Under the pieces are notes generated by a model that saw nothing but the letters and a program-made list of their open reading frames with translations, ran no database searches and was not told the origin of the DNA. A stretch of 64,000 nt of DNA. Source: JBCCJA01 sp039045975 (lineage in GTDB: Bacteria > Planctomycetota > Planctomycetia > Planctomycetales > Planctomycetaceae). Positions 17,437-25,192 of this stretch are shown piece by piece. The translations under genes and the position numbers were made by a program. The first letter of the stretch is position 1, and each line of letters opens with the position of its first letter. Location: contig JBCCJA010000007.1 in assembly GCA_039045975.1 (NCBI GenBank), forward strand, positions 1 through 64,000. Reading direction: 5' to 3'.

Positions 17437-18057
17437 TCAGAACAGGCCGTCGCCGAACCTGTCGTCCTCCCGCAGCTTCGTCGCCGGCCGTTGGGGGCGA
17501 CTCGTCGGGCGGCCGAGCGACTTTTTCCCCGGCGTGTCGACGCGGCGCGTCTTGCCGGCCTCGGCGTCACCGGGCAACGCGACCGGCCGTGACGCCCCGG
17601 TTTCTTCGACGACCCCGGTCTCCGCCAGCTTCGCGTAGCGGTCCTCCTGGAAATCGTCGTAAGTGCAGACGTAACCAGGCTCTGCGGCGAGTTCGACTTC
17701 CCGGTCGTACGCCTCCTCGACGGCCCTTTGCACCGCGTCGCGACAGCCGGCGTTGATCGGGTGCGCGATGTCCGCATACAGCCGCACGCGGCCGTCGTCG
17801 GCCCGGACCGTGCGGTCGGCGGCCAACTGGGCCCCGCACTCGGAGCAGAACTTCGCACGCAGCTGATTCTTCGCGTGGCAGACCGGACAGTGGTCGGTCA
17901 GCTTGCGGCTCGGCATCGCGACGAAGCGGCCGCGTCCGCCGTCGATCAGCTTCAGGTCTCGGACCACGAACGCGTCATCGAACGTGATCGAACAGTAAGC
18001 GAGGAGTTTGTCGTCCGGATTGGTCGAAAGTTTGACCCTGACTTCGGTGATGCGCAT
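17437..18057 (-). CDS. spoVG: SpoVG-family RNA/DNA-binding regulator with inserted zinc ribbon
   Basis: SpoVG proteins are small nucleic-acid-binding regulators, typically 85-100 residues. Here the two halves of the family signature are present (MRITEVRVKL, CSITFDDAFVVRDLKLIDG, FVAMPSRK; then DIAHPINAGCRDAVQRAVEEAY) but are separated by about 37 residues holding CPVC-x9-CSEC, a four-Cys zinc ribbon. A further 80-residue basic, disordered C-terminal tail brings the length to 206. The insert falls in the loop just before DIAHPIN, the region tied to nucleic acid binding in SpoVG, so it may alter specificity. The gene follows ispE on the same strand with a 60-base gap, the same ispE-then-spoVG order seen in Bacillus, where purR and yabJ lie between. 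Confidence 0.92.
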   Translation of the reverse strand: MRITEVRVKLSTNPDDKLLAYCSITFDDAFVVRDLKLIDGGRGRFVAMPSRKLTDHCPVCHAKNQLRAKFCSECGAQLAADRTVRADDGRVRLYADIAHPINAGCRDAVQRAVEEAYDREVELAAEPGYVCTYDDFQEDRYAKLAETGVVEETGASRPVALPGDAEAGKTRRVDTPGKKSLGRPTSRPQRPATKLREDDRFGDGLF

Positions 18058-18117
18058 CGCCGTCTCCGTACAGGTCGTCGCCGACGGGACGCGGCCCTCA
18101 CGGCCCGTCCCCCGCTG

Positions 18118-19038
18118 TCAAAACCTCGCGAGCGTCCTCACTGCTTTCGTCCACACGACAGGGCCGCGACGACACGAGTTCACCGCCCGCAGGGTTGCAC
18201 GTCTCGTTCCGACGACTCCGAAACAGGTCGTTCCGCTGCCGCTCGTACGCACGGGGCCGGCCCCGGCGTCTCGCAACCGACGCAACGTCTCTCCGACCTC
18301 ATTCTGGACCGATACGGCCGGACATTCGAGATCATTCCCGGTCGACCGGAGCACTCCGCGGGAACTTCCCGAGGTGACCGCATCGGTCATCGCGTCGCTC
18401 AGCGGCCTGCCGCGGCCGGGCCGGTAGGCACGATAAACCTCGGCCGCGGAAAGGCCTGAGGCCGGCTTGGCGAGCACGAGGTCGAGCGGTGGGCCGGCCG
18501 GGAGCCGATCGATGACCTCGCCGCGGCCACGGCCGCGGGCCCAGCCGACGCCGTGCACGAAAAACGGCACGTCCGATCCCAGTTCGGCCCCGATCGCCGC
18601 CAGTTCCGCCCGCGAGCGACCGAGCCCCCAGTAGGCGTTTAGCCCTAGCAACGCCGCGGCCGCGTCACTGGAGCCTCCGCCCAGTCCGCCTTGCACGGGG
18701 ATCATTTTTGCAAGCGTGATGTGCACACCGGGCAACGTCCGACCCGCCGACTCGGCGAGTTGTCGCCCCGCCCGCACCACCAGATTTCCGCCGTCGGTCG
18801 GGACCAGTTCACGGCCCGGTGCCGTCGACCGCGGATCGAGCACAAGATCGATCCGCCCCGGGCCCGGTCCGGCCGAAAACGTCAGCTGGTCGAATAAAGA
18901 AACGGCCGCGAAGACCGTATCGAGCTCGTGATAGCCGTCGTCACGTCGGCCGAGGACGTCGAGCGTCAGGTTGACCTTCGCGGGGGTATCGAGTCGCACA
19001 ACCCCGCGACCGTACGCGCTGTCCATCGCTCGGTTCAC
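18118..19038 (-). CDS. ispE: 4-diphosphocytidyl-2-C-methyl-D-erythritol kinase
   Basis: GHMP-family kinase that phosphorylates the 2-hydroxyl of CDP-methylerythritol in the MEP pathway of isoprenoid synthesis. It has 306 residues counted from the GTG at 19038; the ATG at 19026 is an equally good start, and there is no strong Shine-Dalgarno site for either. Landmarks are TPAKVNLTLDVLGRRDDGYHEL (residues 18-39; substrate Lys21), the ATP loop PVQGGLGGGSSDAAAAL (114-130; catalytic Asp125) and the C-terminal GHMP motif VRTSGSGTTCFGV. The usual PxGAGLGGGSSDA reads PVQGGLGGGSSDA. It is cotranscribed with spoVG downstream. Confidence 0.95.
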   Translation of the reverse strand: MNRAMDSAYGRGVVRLDTPAKVNLTLDVLGRRDDGYHELDTVFAAVSLFDQLTFSAGPGPGRIDLVLDPRSTAPGRELVPTDGGNLVVRAGRQLAESAGRTLPGVHITLAKMIPVQGGLGGGSSDAAAALLGLNAYWGLGRSRAELAAIGAELGSDVPFFVHGVGWARGRGRGEVIDRLPAGPPLDLVLAKPASGLSAAEVYRAYRPGRGRPLSDAMTDAVTSGSSRGVLRSTGNDLECPAVSVQNEVGETLRRLRDAGAGPVRTSGSGTTCFGVVGTRRATLRAVNSCRRGPVVWTKAVRTLARF

Positions 19039-19126
19039 CGCCAGTGAAACGTCTGTGCGACGCTAGGAGCGGCCGGCCGAACGGTCAAGACGCTTCGACC
19101 CGGCCCGGGGCCGCCGCCGCCGCGCA

Positions 19127-19160
19127 TCAAAAAAGCCGGCCGCCCGCAGGCGACCGGCTT
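19127..19160 (-). terminator. intrinsic terminator of the Gfo/Idh/MocA gene
   Basis: Read on the minus strand, a GC-rich hairpin (AAGCCGGTCGCC paired with GGCGGCCGGCTT) is followed directly by six T residues and lies 28 bases after the oxidoreductase stop codon. The 149-base gap up to the ispE start holds nothing else clear. Confidence 0.8.
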
Positions 19161-19187
19161 CAAAACCTCAGTGACTCACAACCGCCG

Positions 19188-20504
19188 TCAGACGGCCTTG
19201 TACTGCCCCGGCCGCGGCGACGCGTAGACGAGGTCGCCGTCCGGTACGACGGGCGGCTCGTTCTCGAACGACGTAAGTTCGGGGACGAGGACTTTGTTCG
19301 AGGCGAGGGCCTCCTTCATCGTCAGTTCCTGGCCGGAGTAGGTCGCCATCCGGCCGAGGATCGACGTCATCGTGCTCATCGCGCCGTACTCGGCCTCGTT
19401 GTAATCGAGGTTGCTGCGGATCGCGGCGAACAGGTCGTCGTGCTCCTGCTGGTACGGGTTCTTCTTCGACTTGATGCGCTTCTTCGCACCGCCGGTGAAG
19501 TAGATCCGGGCGTCTTGGGCGCCCATGTCGACGCGGCCTTTCGTGCCCTGGATCGACTCGCCGACGCGGTTCCAACACTTCGGGATGTGGCGGCATTCGC
19601 TGAACATGTAAGAGCCGTCGGCGAACTCGTACTGCACCGCGAAGTGGTCGAAAATGTTGCCGAACTCTTTGCCGGTCCGGACCTCTCGGCCGCCCATGCC
19701 GCGGGCCTTGACCGGGTACCCGCCGTGGAACCAGTTGCCGATGTCGAGGTTGTGGATGTGCTGCTCGCAGATCTGGTCGCCGCAGATCCATGAGTAGTAG
19801 TACCAGTTGCGGAGTTGGTACTCGAGTTCCGTGCTCGTGTTCTCACGCGTCCCGCGGGTCGCGTTGCCCCACACGCCGCTGCTGTTCCAGTAGACCCGCG
19901 ACGCCATGACGTCGCCGATGTCGCCGTTGGCGATCAGCTCGGCCGTTTCGAGGTAGTTGCTCGCATGACGACGCTGCAGGCCGACGCCGACCTTGAGGCC
20001 CTTCTCCTTCGCCGACGCGGCGGCGGCGAGCACGGTCCGGATGCCGGGCGCATCGGTCGCGACCGGCTTCTCCATGAAGACGTGCACGCCGGCCTCGACC
20101 GCGCGGGCGAAGTGTTGCGGCCGGAAGCCCGGGGGCGTCGCGAGGATGATCACGTCGATGCCCGCGGCGAGCACCTTGTCGATCGCGTCGAAGCCGATGA
20201 ATTTGTTCTCTTTGGGGACGTCGACGCGGCCCGGCTTGTCGGCGTATGCCTTCTTGATCCGCGACAGCGAGCTGTCCAGCTTGTCGCCGAAGATGTCGCC
20301 CATCGCGACGAGCTTCACGGAGCCTTCGACGCCGAGGGCGTCGACCGCCGCACCGCTGCCGCGGCCGCCGCAACCGACCACGCCGATGCGGATCGTGTCG
20401 TCCCCTCCGGCATAGGCCCCGGCCGAACCGGCGAAGCCGGACAACACACCGGCGCCGACGGCAGCCGTGCCGGCCGCCTGGAGAAATTCACGGCGATCAG
20501 ACAT
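19188..20504 (-). CDS. Gfo/Idh/MocA-family oxidoreductase, Tat-exported
   Basis: A 438-residue NAD(P)-dependent dehydrogenase-like protein. The N-terminus SDRREFLQAAGTAAVGAGVL is a twin-arginine signal, so the folded protein is exported to the periplasm. The Rossmann motif is VGVVGCGGRGSG-like (IGVVGCGGRGSG, about residue 38) and the family EKP motif is VHVFMEKPVATDAPG. The C-terminal domain carries GDQICEQHIHNLDIGNWF. Such exported members are numerous in planctomycetes and are assigned to sugar or inositol derivatives, but the substrate cannot be read from sequence. The ATG at 20504 has a good Shine-Dalgarno site (GAAGGA) about 8 bases upstream, which decides against the longer frame. Confidence 0.92.
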   Translation of the reverse strand: MSDRREFLQAAGTAAVGAGVLSGFAGSAGAYAGGDDTIRIGVVGCGGRGSGAAVDALGVEGSVKLVAMGDIFGDKLDSSLSRIKKAYADKPGRVDVPKENKFIGFDAIDKVLAAGIDVIILATPPGFRPQHFARAVEAGVHVFMEKPVATDAPGIRTVLAAAASAKEKGLKVGVGLQRRHASNYLETAELIANGDIGDVMASRVYWNSSGVWGNATRGTRENTSTELEYQLRNWYYYSWICGDQICEQHIHNLDIGNWFHGGYPVKARGMGGREVRTGKEFGNIFDHFAVQYEFADGSYMFSECRHIPKCWNRVGESIQGTKGRVDMGAQDARIYFTGGAKKRIKSKKNPYQQEHDDLFAAIRSNLDYNEAEYGAMSTMTSILGRMATYSGQELTMKEALASNKVLVPELTSFENEPPVVPDGDLVYASPRPGQYKAV

Positions 20505-20565
20505 TCCAAATCCTTCGAGGGTGAGTGGCGGGGGCGACCACAGGCTTCGGCCGCAATAACACACA

Positions 20566-20595
20566 TCTATAAATGGGCATGTAGCGACACGACAA
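20566..20595 (-). promoter_or_regulatory. candidate sigma-70-type promoter for the oxidoreductase gene
   Basis: On the minus strand TTGTCG (20595-20590) and TATAGA (20571-20566) are separated by 18 bases and sit about 60 bases ahead of the oxidoreductase start. The stretch is AT-richer than its surroundings. Promoter prediction by eye in high-GC DNA is weak evidence. Confidence 0.3.
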
Positions 20596-20631
20596 CACGC
20601 GAGAGCGAATTTGTCGCGTTTCCGATGAAAT

Positions 20632-21819
20632 TCACTCTTCCTCGACGAATCCTTCGACGAGGCCGTCCAGCGTGATTTCGCCGTACGTCACGTCCCAACC
20701 GAGCTCCTGACGCGTCTCGGCGTCGGGCACGTTCAGCGGGCGGAAGAGCCGGAACCCGACCTCCGTCGCGCTCGTGAAGTACCAGATGCTCTGCGGTTCC
20801 TGCGGGTCGTACGCCTTCCACTCTTTGTCAGAGAAGCCGCGGGAGGCGGACCGCATGAGCTCCGGCTCGGCCGTTTCCCAGCCGCCGCCGCGGACGACCC
20901 GCGGATACTCCTCGGTCGCGAGCGGCACGTTGACCGGGTTCCGCAGCGGCACGCACAAAGCCTTCATCTTCGCGTACGCGTCGGGCTCGTAGCGGTCGAG
21001 GACGAGTTCCCAGACGTTGCCGTGCATGTCGTGCAGGCCGAACGGGTTCGGCTTCAGCCGGTCGTCGCCGACCGGCATGTACTGCCAGTCGGAGTTCGCG
21101 TCCGACCACGCGTAGTTGTCCAACTCGTCCGGGTCGTCGCCCCAGGAGTAGGCCGTCGTCGTCCCGCCCCGGCAGGCGTATTCCCACTCGGCCTCGGTCG
21201 GCAGCCGGTAATAGATGCCGGTCTTTTCGGTCAGCCAGCGGCAGTACATCTTCGCGGCCATCTGGGTCATGCAGATCGCCGGGAAGCCCTCGCGGCCCCA
21301 ACCCCAGGTCATGTCGGTGTACTCGCCGGTCGGCCGCGTGACGGCGTCGGCGGCCTTGTCGCGTTCGTCGGGGTCACGGCCCGACGCTTCGCGCGTCGTC
21401 ATGTCGTAGTTCAAGCGGTAGAGGTCGTACTCGTCCCAGGTGACTTCGCATTTGCCGATCCAGAACGGGTCGACGGTCACCTCGACCTGCGGCCCCTCGT
21501 CGTCCTTGCGGCCCTCTTCGTCCTCGGGACTACCGAGCAAGAAAGTCCCGCCCGGCAGCGGGACCATGTCGAAGGAAACGTCCGCGTCGGGCAGCTCGAC
21601 CGTGTAAGCTTCCATGCCGTCGGCCGGCAGCGGCTCGGCCGGCGTCCAGGTCTTGATCCCGGGCCGGACGAGTTGCGTCTCGTCGATGTCGGACGGGTCG
21701 ACGGGGTATTCGATGTCGAGAAGTTCGACCTCGTCGAACATTTCGACGTCGGCCGCGACGGCCGTCCCGAGAATGACCGGAAGGCCGGCCAGACCGGCAA
21801 TGATTCGGAAAGACGCCAT
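20632..21819 (-). CDS. secreted FGE-sulfatase (SUMF1/EgtB fold) domain protein
   Basis: A 395-residue protein with an N-terminal signal peptide (ASFRIIAGLAGLPVILGTAVAA) followed by a formylglycine-generating-enzyme-like domain: FDMVPLPGGTFLLGSPEDEE, FWIGKCEVTWDEYDLY, YYRLPTEAEWEYACRGGT, NPFGLHDMHGNVWELVLDRY and VVRGGGWETAEPELMRSASR. The paired active-site cysteines of true sulfatase-activating FGE are not seen near the C-terminus, so this is more likely a binding or otherwise specialised member. The ATG at 21819 gives the signal peptide; a longer frame to 21951 would place basic residues ahead of it and run antisense over apbE. Its start codon overlaps the apbE start head to head (CATG). Confidence 0.85.
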   Translation of the reverse strand: MASFRIIAGLAGLPVILGTAVAADVEMFDEVELLDIEYPVDPSDIDETQLVRPGIKTWTPAEPLPADGMEAYTVELPDADVSFDMVPLPGGTFLLGSPEDEEGRKDDEGPQVEVTVDPFWIGKCEVTWDEYDLYRLNYDMTTREASGRDPDERDKAADAVTRPTGEYTDMTWGWGREGFPAICMTQMAAKMYCRWLTEKTGIYYRLPTEAEWEYACRGGTTTAYSWGDDPDELDNYAWSDANSDWQYMPVGDDRLKPNPFGLHDMHGNVWELVLDRYEPDAYAKMKALCVPLRNPVNVPLATEEYPRVVRGGGWETAEPELMRSASRGFSDKEWKAYDPQEPQSIWYFTSATEVGFRLFRPLNVPDAETRQELGWDVTYGEITLDGLVEGFVEEE

Positions 21820-22771
21820 GAGCTGCTCGCTGACGAAAGGCACGCTGTGGGCCGCCGTTGTTGCTGCGGTCGCGATGACGGCGGCGACCGACGCGGCTGA
21901 ACGGCGAAGGTGGGAGGCGGAGCGGATGGCGATGTCCGTCCGCTTTCGCATCGTAATGTATGAGAACGTCCCCGGGGAATTTCCAGGGGACGCGTCGGGC
22001 GAAACCTTGCCGAAAGGCGTAAAAACCGTCCTAGACGACGCATTCGCGAAAGTCGGCCGGCTCGCCCGGTCGCTGAGCGATTACAGCGTGAAGAGCGAGC
22101 TGAACCGCGTCTTCCGCGACGCGGCGCCTGGGACGCCGATGCCGGTTTCGGCCGATCTGGCCGCGGTATTGGCCCGCGCCGCGGTGATCGCCGACGAAAC
22201 CGACGGCGCGTTCGACCCGACCGTCGGCGTGCTCACGCGACGCTGGCGGCAGTCGCAGCGGGGAAGACCGCTGCCGACGTCCGAGGAGATCGACGCACTT
22301 CGCGTGCGTGTCGACCGGGAGGCCTTCGTCGTCGACCCCGCGGACTCGTCGGTGACCGTCACGCGGCCCGACTTGCTGCTCGACCTCGGCGGGATCGCGA
22401 AGGGTTATGCCTGCGACGCGGCGCTCGCCGTACTCCGCGGGCACGGCGTCCGGTCGGCTCTTGTCGAAGGCGGAGGCGATCTCGCCGTCGGCGACCCGCC
22501 GCCCGGGGCGGACGGTTGGTCGGTCGAGATCGAAGGCGGTGAGACGCTGACGGTCGCGAACTGCGGCGTGGCGACGTCGGGTTCGACCTATCGCTTCCAG
22601 ATCGTTGACGGTGTGAAGCGGTCGCACGTGATCGACCCGCGGACCGGCTACGGCGTCACGACGCCGGGGACCGTGACGGTGATCGCCGATGACGGCGCGA
22701 CGGCCGACGCCTGGGCGTCGGCCGAGAGCGTGCGCGGCACGGACGGGGTTATCGACCGCCGGACGCCGTAG
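21818..22771 (+). CDS. apbE: FAD:protein FMN transferase (ApbE family), C-terminus shortened
   Basis: ApbE enzymes attach FMN covalently to Thr/Ser of target redox proteins in the envelope. The 317-residue protein begins with a signal-like segment (SLTKGTLWAAVVAAVAMTAA). Landmarks are DGAFDPTVGVLTRRW, LLLDLGGIAKGYACDAAL, SALVEGGGDLAVG, CGVATSGSTYR, SHVIDPRTGYG and TADAWASAESV with the metal-binding Asp. After TADAWASA the normal family tail (roughly 20-30 more residues) is replaced by a short RGTDGVIDRRTP and a TAG that lies inside a palindromic repeat, so the 3' end was probably truncated by that repeat. No ApbE target protein is evident nearby. The ATG at 21818 overlaps the divergent FGE-domain start. 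Confidence 0.87.
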   Translation: MSCSLTKGTLWAAVVAAVAMTAATDAAERRRWEAERMAMSVRFRIVMYENVPGEFPGDASGETLPKGVKTVLDDAFAKVGRLARSLSDYSVKSELNRVFRDAAPGTPMPVSADLAAVLARAAVIADETDGAFDPTVGVLTRRWRQSQRGRPLPTSEEIDALRVRVDREAFVVDPADSSVTVTRPDLLLDLGGIAKGYACDAALAVLRGHGVRSALVEGGGDLAVGDPPPGADGWSVEIEGGETLTVANCGVATSGSTYRFQIVDGVKRSHVIDPRTGYGVTTPGTVTVIADDGATADAWASAESVRGTDGVIDRRTP

Positions 22772-22864
22772 GGTCCGCTCTGCGGACCGTTCTCGAAAGG
22801 CGTCGGCCGTGCCCCCCGAAAACACGCCGTTACGCCGTACGCGGTCCGCACAGCGGACCCTACG
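22767..22864. repeat. pair of REP-like palindromes in inverted orientation
   Basis: Two 22-bp arms (22767-22788 and 22843-22864) are reverse complements with one mismatch. Each arm is itself a palindrome: GGTCCGC-TCT-GCGGACC and GGTCCGC-ACA-GCGGACC. Each arm also contributes CGTAGGG at its outer end, and the TAG in that string is the stop codon of the convergent flanking gene on each side (apbE and hisN). The arrangement resembles the BIME units made of two REP sequences. Confidence 0.8.
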
Positions 22865-23657
22865 GGTCGCCGATCAGGGCCATCACCTCGTCGTAGATCC
22901 CCGGCACGCACGACAGGCCGTTGCCGCCGTAGATCGTCGATTCGCCCTTCCAGTCGACGAAGCGGCCGCCCGCTTCCATCACGATCGGCAGCAGCGGGGC
23001 GGCGTCCCAGGCCGACATCGCCGGGTCGATCATCAGCTGCACGCGTCCCGTCGCGACCAAGCAGTGGCCGTAGCAGTCGCCCCAGCCGCGGGAGCGCTCG
23101 CAGCGGTCGACGAGGGTGTCGAACACGTCGCGCCGGCCGAGCTTCGCCCACCGCTGCATGGTCGTCGTGCACCACACCGACGATTCGATTGTCGTGCGGT
23201 CGTCGATCTTCGCGGGGCGGGGGGCCTGATCGCGGATCTGCCAGAACGCCCCGCCGCCGACGGCCGCGTAGACGACCTCGTCGAGGGCCGGGAATCGGGA
23301 TACGCCGGCGAGCATCACGCCTTCGCGCTCGATGCCGATCAGCGTGCCGAACAACGGCACGCCGTGGATGAACGATTTCGTGCCGTCGATCGGGTCGAGG
23401 ATCCAGCGGACGCCGTTCTTCGACGGCACCTCGTCGAACTCTTCGCCGAGCACGCCGTCCTTAGGAAATCTCGCCGCGATTGCGTCTCGGAGCCGAATCT
23501 CGGCGCCCTTATCGGCTTCCGTTACGGGGCTCGAATCGTCTTTGGAGACGACCTCAAGATCGGGGTTCTGAAAATACCCCATGATGAAGTCGCTGACCTT
23601 GCGGGCCTCGGCGACGGCGAAATCGAGACGTTCCTGGACGGCGGGTTCGACGGACAT
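22860..23657 (-). CDS. hisN: inositol-monophosphatase-family phosphatase, probable histidinol-phosphatase
   Basis: A 265-residue Mg-dependent phosphatase of the IMPase superfamily. Metal-site motifs are SSPVTEADKGAE (about residue 43), GEEF, WILDPIDGTKSFIHGVPLF and SAWDAAPLLPIVMEAGGRF. The IHGVPLFGTLIGIE and RGWGDCYGHCLVATG segments are closest to HisN-type histidinol-phosphatases, the penultimate histidine-biosynthesis step, rather than to inositol or fructose-bisphosphate phosphatases; this assignment is by pattern only. hisA and hisH lie about 27 kb away, so it is not in a his operon. The stop codon lies within the REP-like arm. A gap of 56 bases separates it from the LarA-family gene upstream. 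Confidence 0.85.
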   Translation of the reverse strand: MSVEPAVQERLDFAVAEARKVSDFIMGYFQNPDLEVVSKDDSSPVTEADKGAEIRLRDAIAARFPKDGVLGEEFDEVPSKNGVRWILDPIDGTKSFIHGVPLFGTLIGIEREGVMLAGVSRFPALDEVVYAAVGGGAFWQIRDQAPRPAKIDDRTTIESSVWCTTTMQRWAKLGRRDVFDTLVDRCERSRGWGDCYGHCLVATGRVQLMIDPAMSAWDAAPLLPIVMEAGGRFVDWKGESTIYGGNGLSCVPGIYDEVMALIGDP

Positions 23658-23713
23658 GGCGTGACAAATAATGAGGTGCGGACGCGCCGCCTACCGGCGA
23701 CGGCTAAACGGGA

Positions 23714-24970
23714 TTATTCGTTCTTGAGGCGGTGCAAGATTTCGCCGGCGCGGCGGACGAGGAGGACGCCGTCGTCCTCGCGGTCGGCGTACGACTCGAC
23801 GTCGATCGTCGCCGGGTCGCGGTAGCCGAGGTTGATCTGCTCACAGACCTCGGGCGGGATGCCGGTCGCCAGGGTGACCTGTACGCGGCAGTTCTCGACG
23901 CCGTTCTCGTAAGTTCCGCCGCCGCGGACGTGGGTCGAGTGGGCCAACGTGCCCCAGGGGACGTCTTTAAATTTATCCCACTGCCCCACGAAGTAATCGC
24001 GGCAGTGATAGCCGACCCGTTTGATGAGGTCGCCATGCGTCAGCGAGATCTCGTGCACGTGCGGGCCGTAGATAATTAATTCGCCGCCGTCGGCGACGAC
24101 CGGCTCGAGCTTATACATGCACTTCCCGGCGACCCACAGTTCGTCGTACATCGCCGGCGCACAAGACAGCACCGTGTGGAACGGCTGCGGTTTGCGGACG
24201 ATGTGCACGCCGGAGGAGATCTCCGCCGCCTCGGCCCACGCCGACTCCGGCGTGCCGTAAGCCATGCCGTACAACGCCGCGTCTTTCCGGACGACGAACG
24301 CGAGGCAGCGACGTTCGACCGGGATCATCTTCGCGGCGTGATCGACGACGCGTCGGACCGGCGTGTCCCTCACCCCGATGATGCCGACGTTCGAGACGAG
24401 CGCGCCGAGCCAGTGAAAGAAATTGAGCAGCTCCGGCCCGGAAATGCCGGGGAAAAAGTACTTATTCCCGCCACTGAAGCCGACGACCTCGTGCGGGAAG
24501 ACCGGGCCGATGACGAGCAGCCGGTCGTAGTCGTGGATGCGTTTATTGATCGCGACCGGCACTTCGAGATCGAGCCGGCCTTCGGACAGCTCCCGCGTCA
24601 CGTCGGGGCTCAGCGTCCCGATCACCGACAACGCGTCGGCGTTGTCCCACTCGTGATTGAACAGCCCGACGTCGGCGTATTTGCCGGACCGCTCGGCCGA
24701 CGAGATCCCGAGCATGTCGGCGATCGCGTCGTCGGGCATCGGCTGATGCGTGCCGAGCGCGACGATCACGTCGATGCGTTCCGCCACGCCCGCCAAGTGC
24801 CCGTGCAGGGCGTCGAACAGCAGCGGCAGTGGGGCCGTCCGTGTCGCGTCGGGGACGACGAACAGGACCGATTTCTCGGCGTAGTCGTCGACCGGCACGT
24901 TCGCGACGATCCAATCGCGGACGGCCCGCTCGGTCATCACGGGGGGCGGGTCGGCGGGTGTCGCGGTCAT
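23714..24970 (-). CDS. LarA-family (DUF2088) nickel-pincer racemase/epimerase-like enzyme
   Basis: A 418-residue protein of the lactate racemase (LarA) superfamily, whose studied members use a nickel-pincer nucleotide cofactor to racemise or epimerise hydroxy acids. Family motifs are present in order: VPDATRTAPLPLLF (about 38-51), ALGTHQPMPDD (about 71-81), and PVFPHEVVGFSGGNKYFFPGI (about 163-183), which includes the conserved His and the Lys that carries the cofactor. The actual substrate is unknown. The cofactor-synthesis genes larB, larC and larE are not nearby. The ATG at 24970 is preceded by a 222-base divergent spacer shared with the SNF2 gene, in which no clear promoter stands out. 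Confidence 0.88.
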   Translation of the reverse strand: MTATPADPPPVMTERAVRDWIVANVPVDDYAEKSVLFVVPDATRTAPLPLLFDALHGHLAGVAERIDVIVALGTHQPMPDDAIADMLGISSAERSGKYADVGLFNHEWDNADALSVIGTLSPDVTRELSEGRLDLEVPVAINKRIHDYDRLLVIGPVFPHEVVGFSGGNKYFFPGISGPELLNFFHWLGALVSNVGIIGVRDTPVRRVVDHAAKMIPVERRCLAFVVRKDAALYGMAYGTPESAWAEAAEISSGVHIVRKPQPFHTVLSCAPAMYDELWVAGKCMYKLEPVVADGGELIIYGPHVHEISLTHGDLIKRVGYHCRDYFVGQWDKFKDVPWGTLAHSTHVRGGGTYENGVENCRVQVTLATGIPPEVCEQINLGYRDPATIDVESYADREDDGVLLVRRAGEILHRLKNE

Positions 24971-25192
24971 CGTGTTGTCGTCTGCGGTCGGTTCTTCCGA
25001 CAGACGTTAGCACGCGTCCGACGCGGTCGTCATGCGGGCGGGCACGCGGAGCCCGCGGCACGGCTTCCGACTGCTTGACAGGGTCTCCGGCCGATCGAGG
25101 ATGGCGGTTTCGGTCGGTGGCCGTCCGACGAGTTTTTTCCGCCGCCGCCGGCCCGCCGTACAGATTCACGCTCCCCCAGATCCGACGCACGC

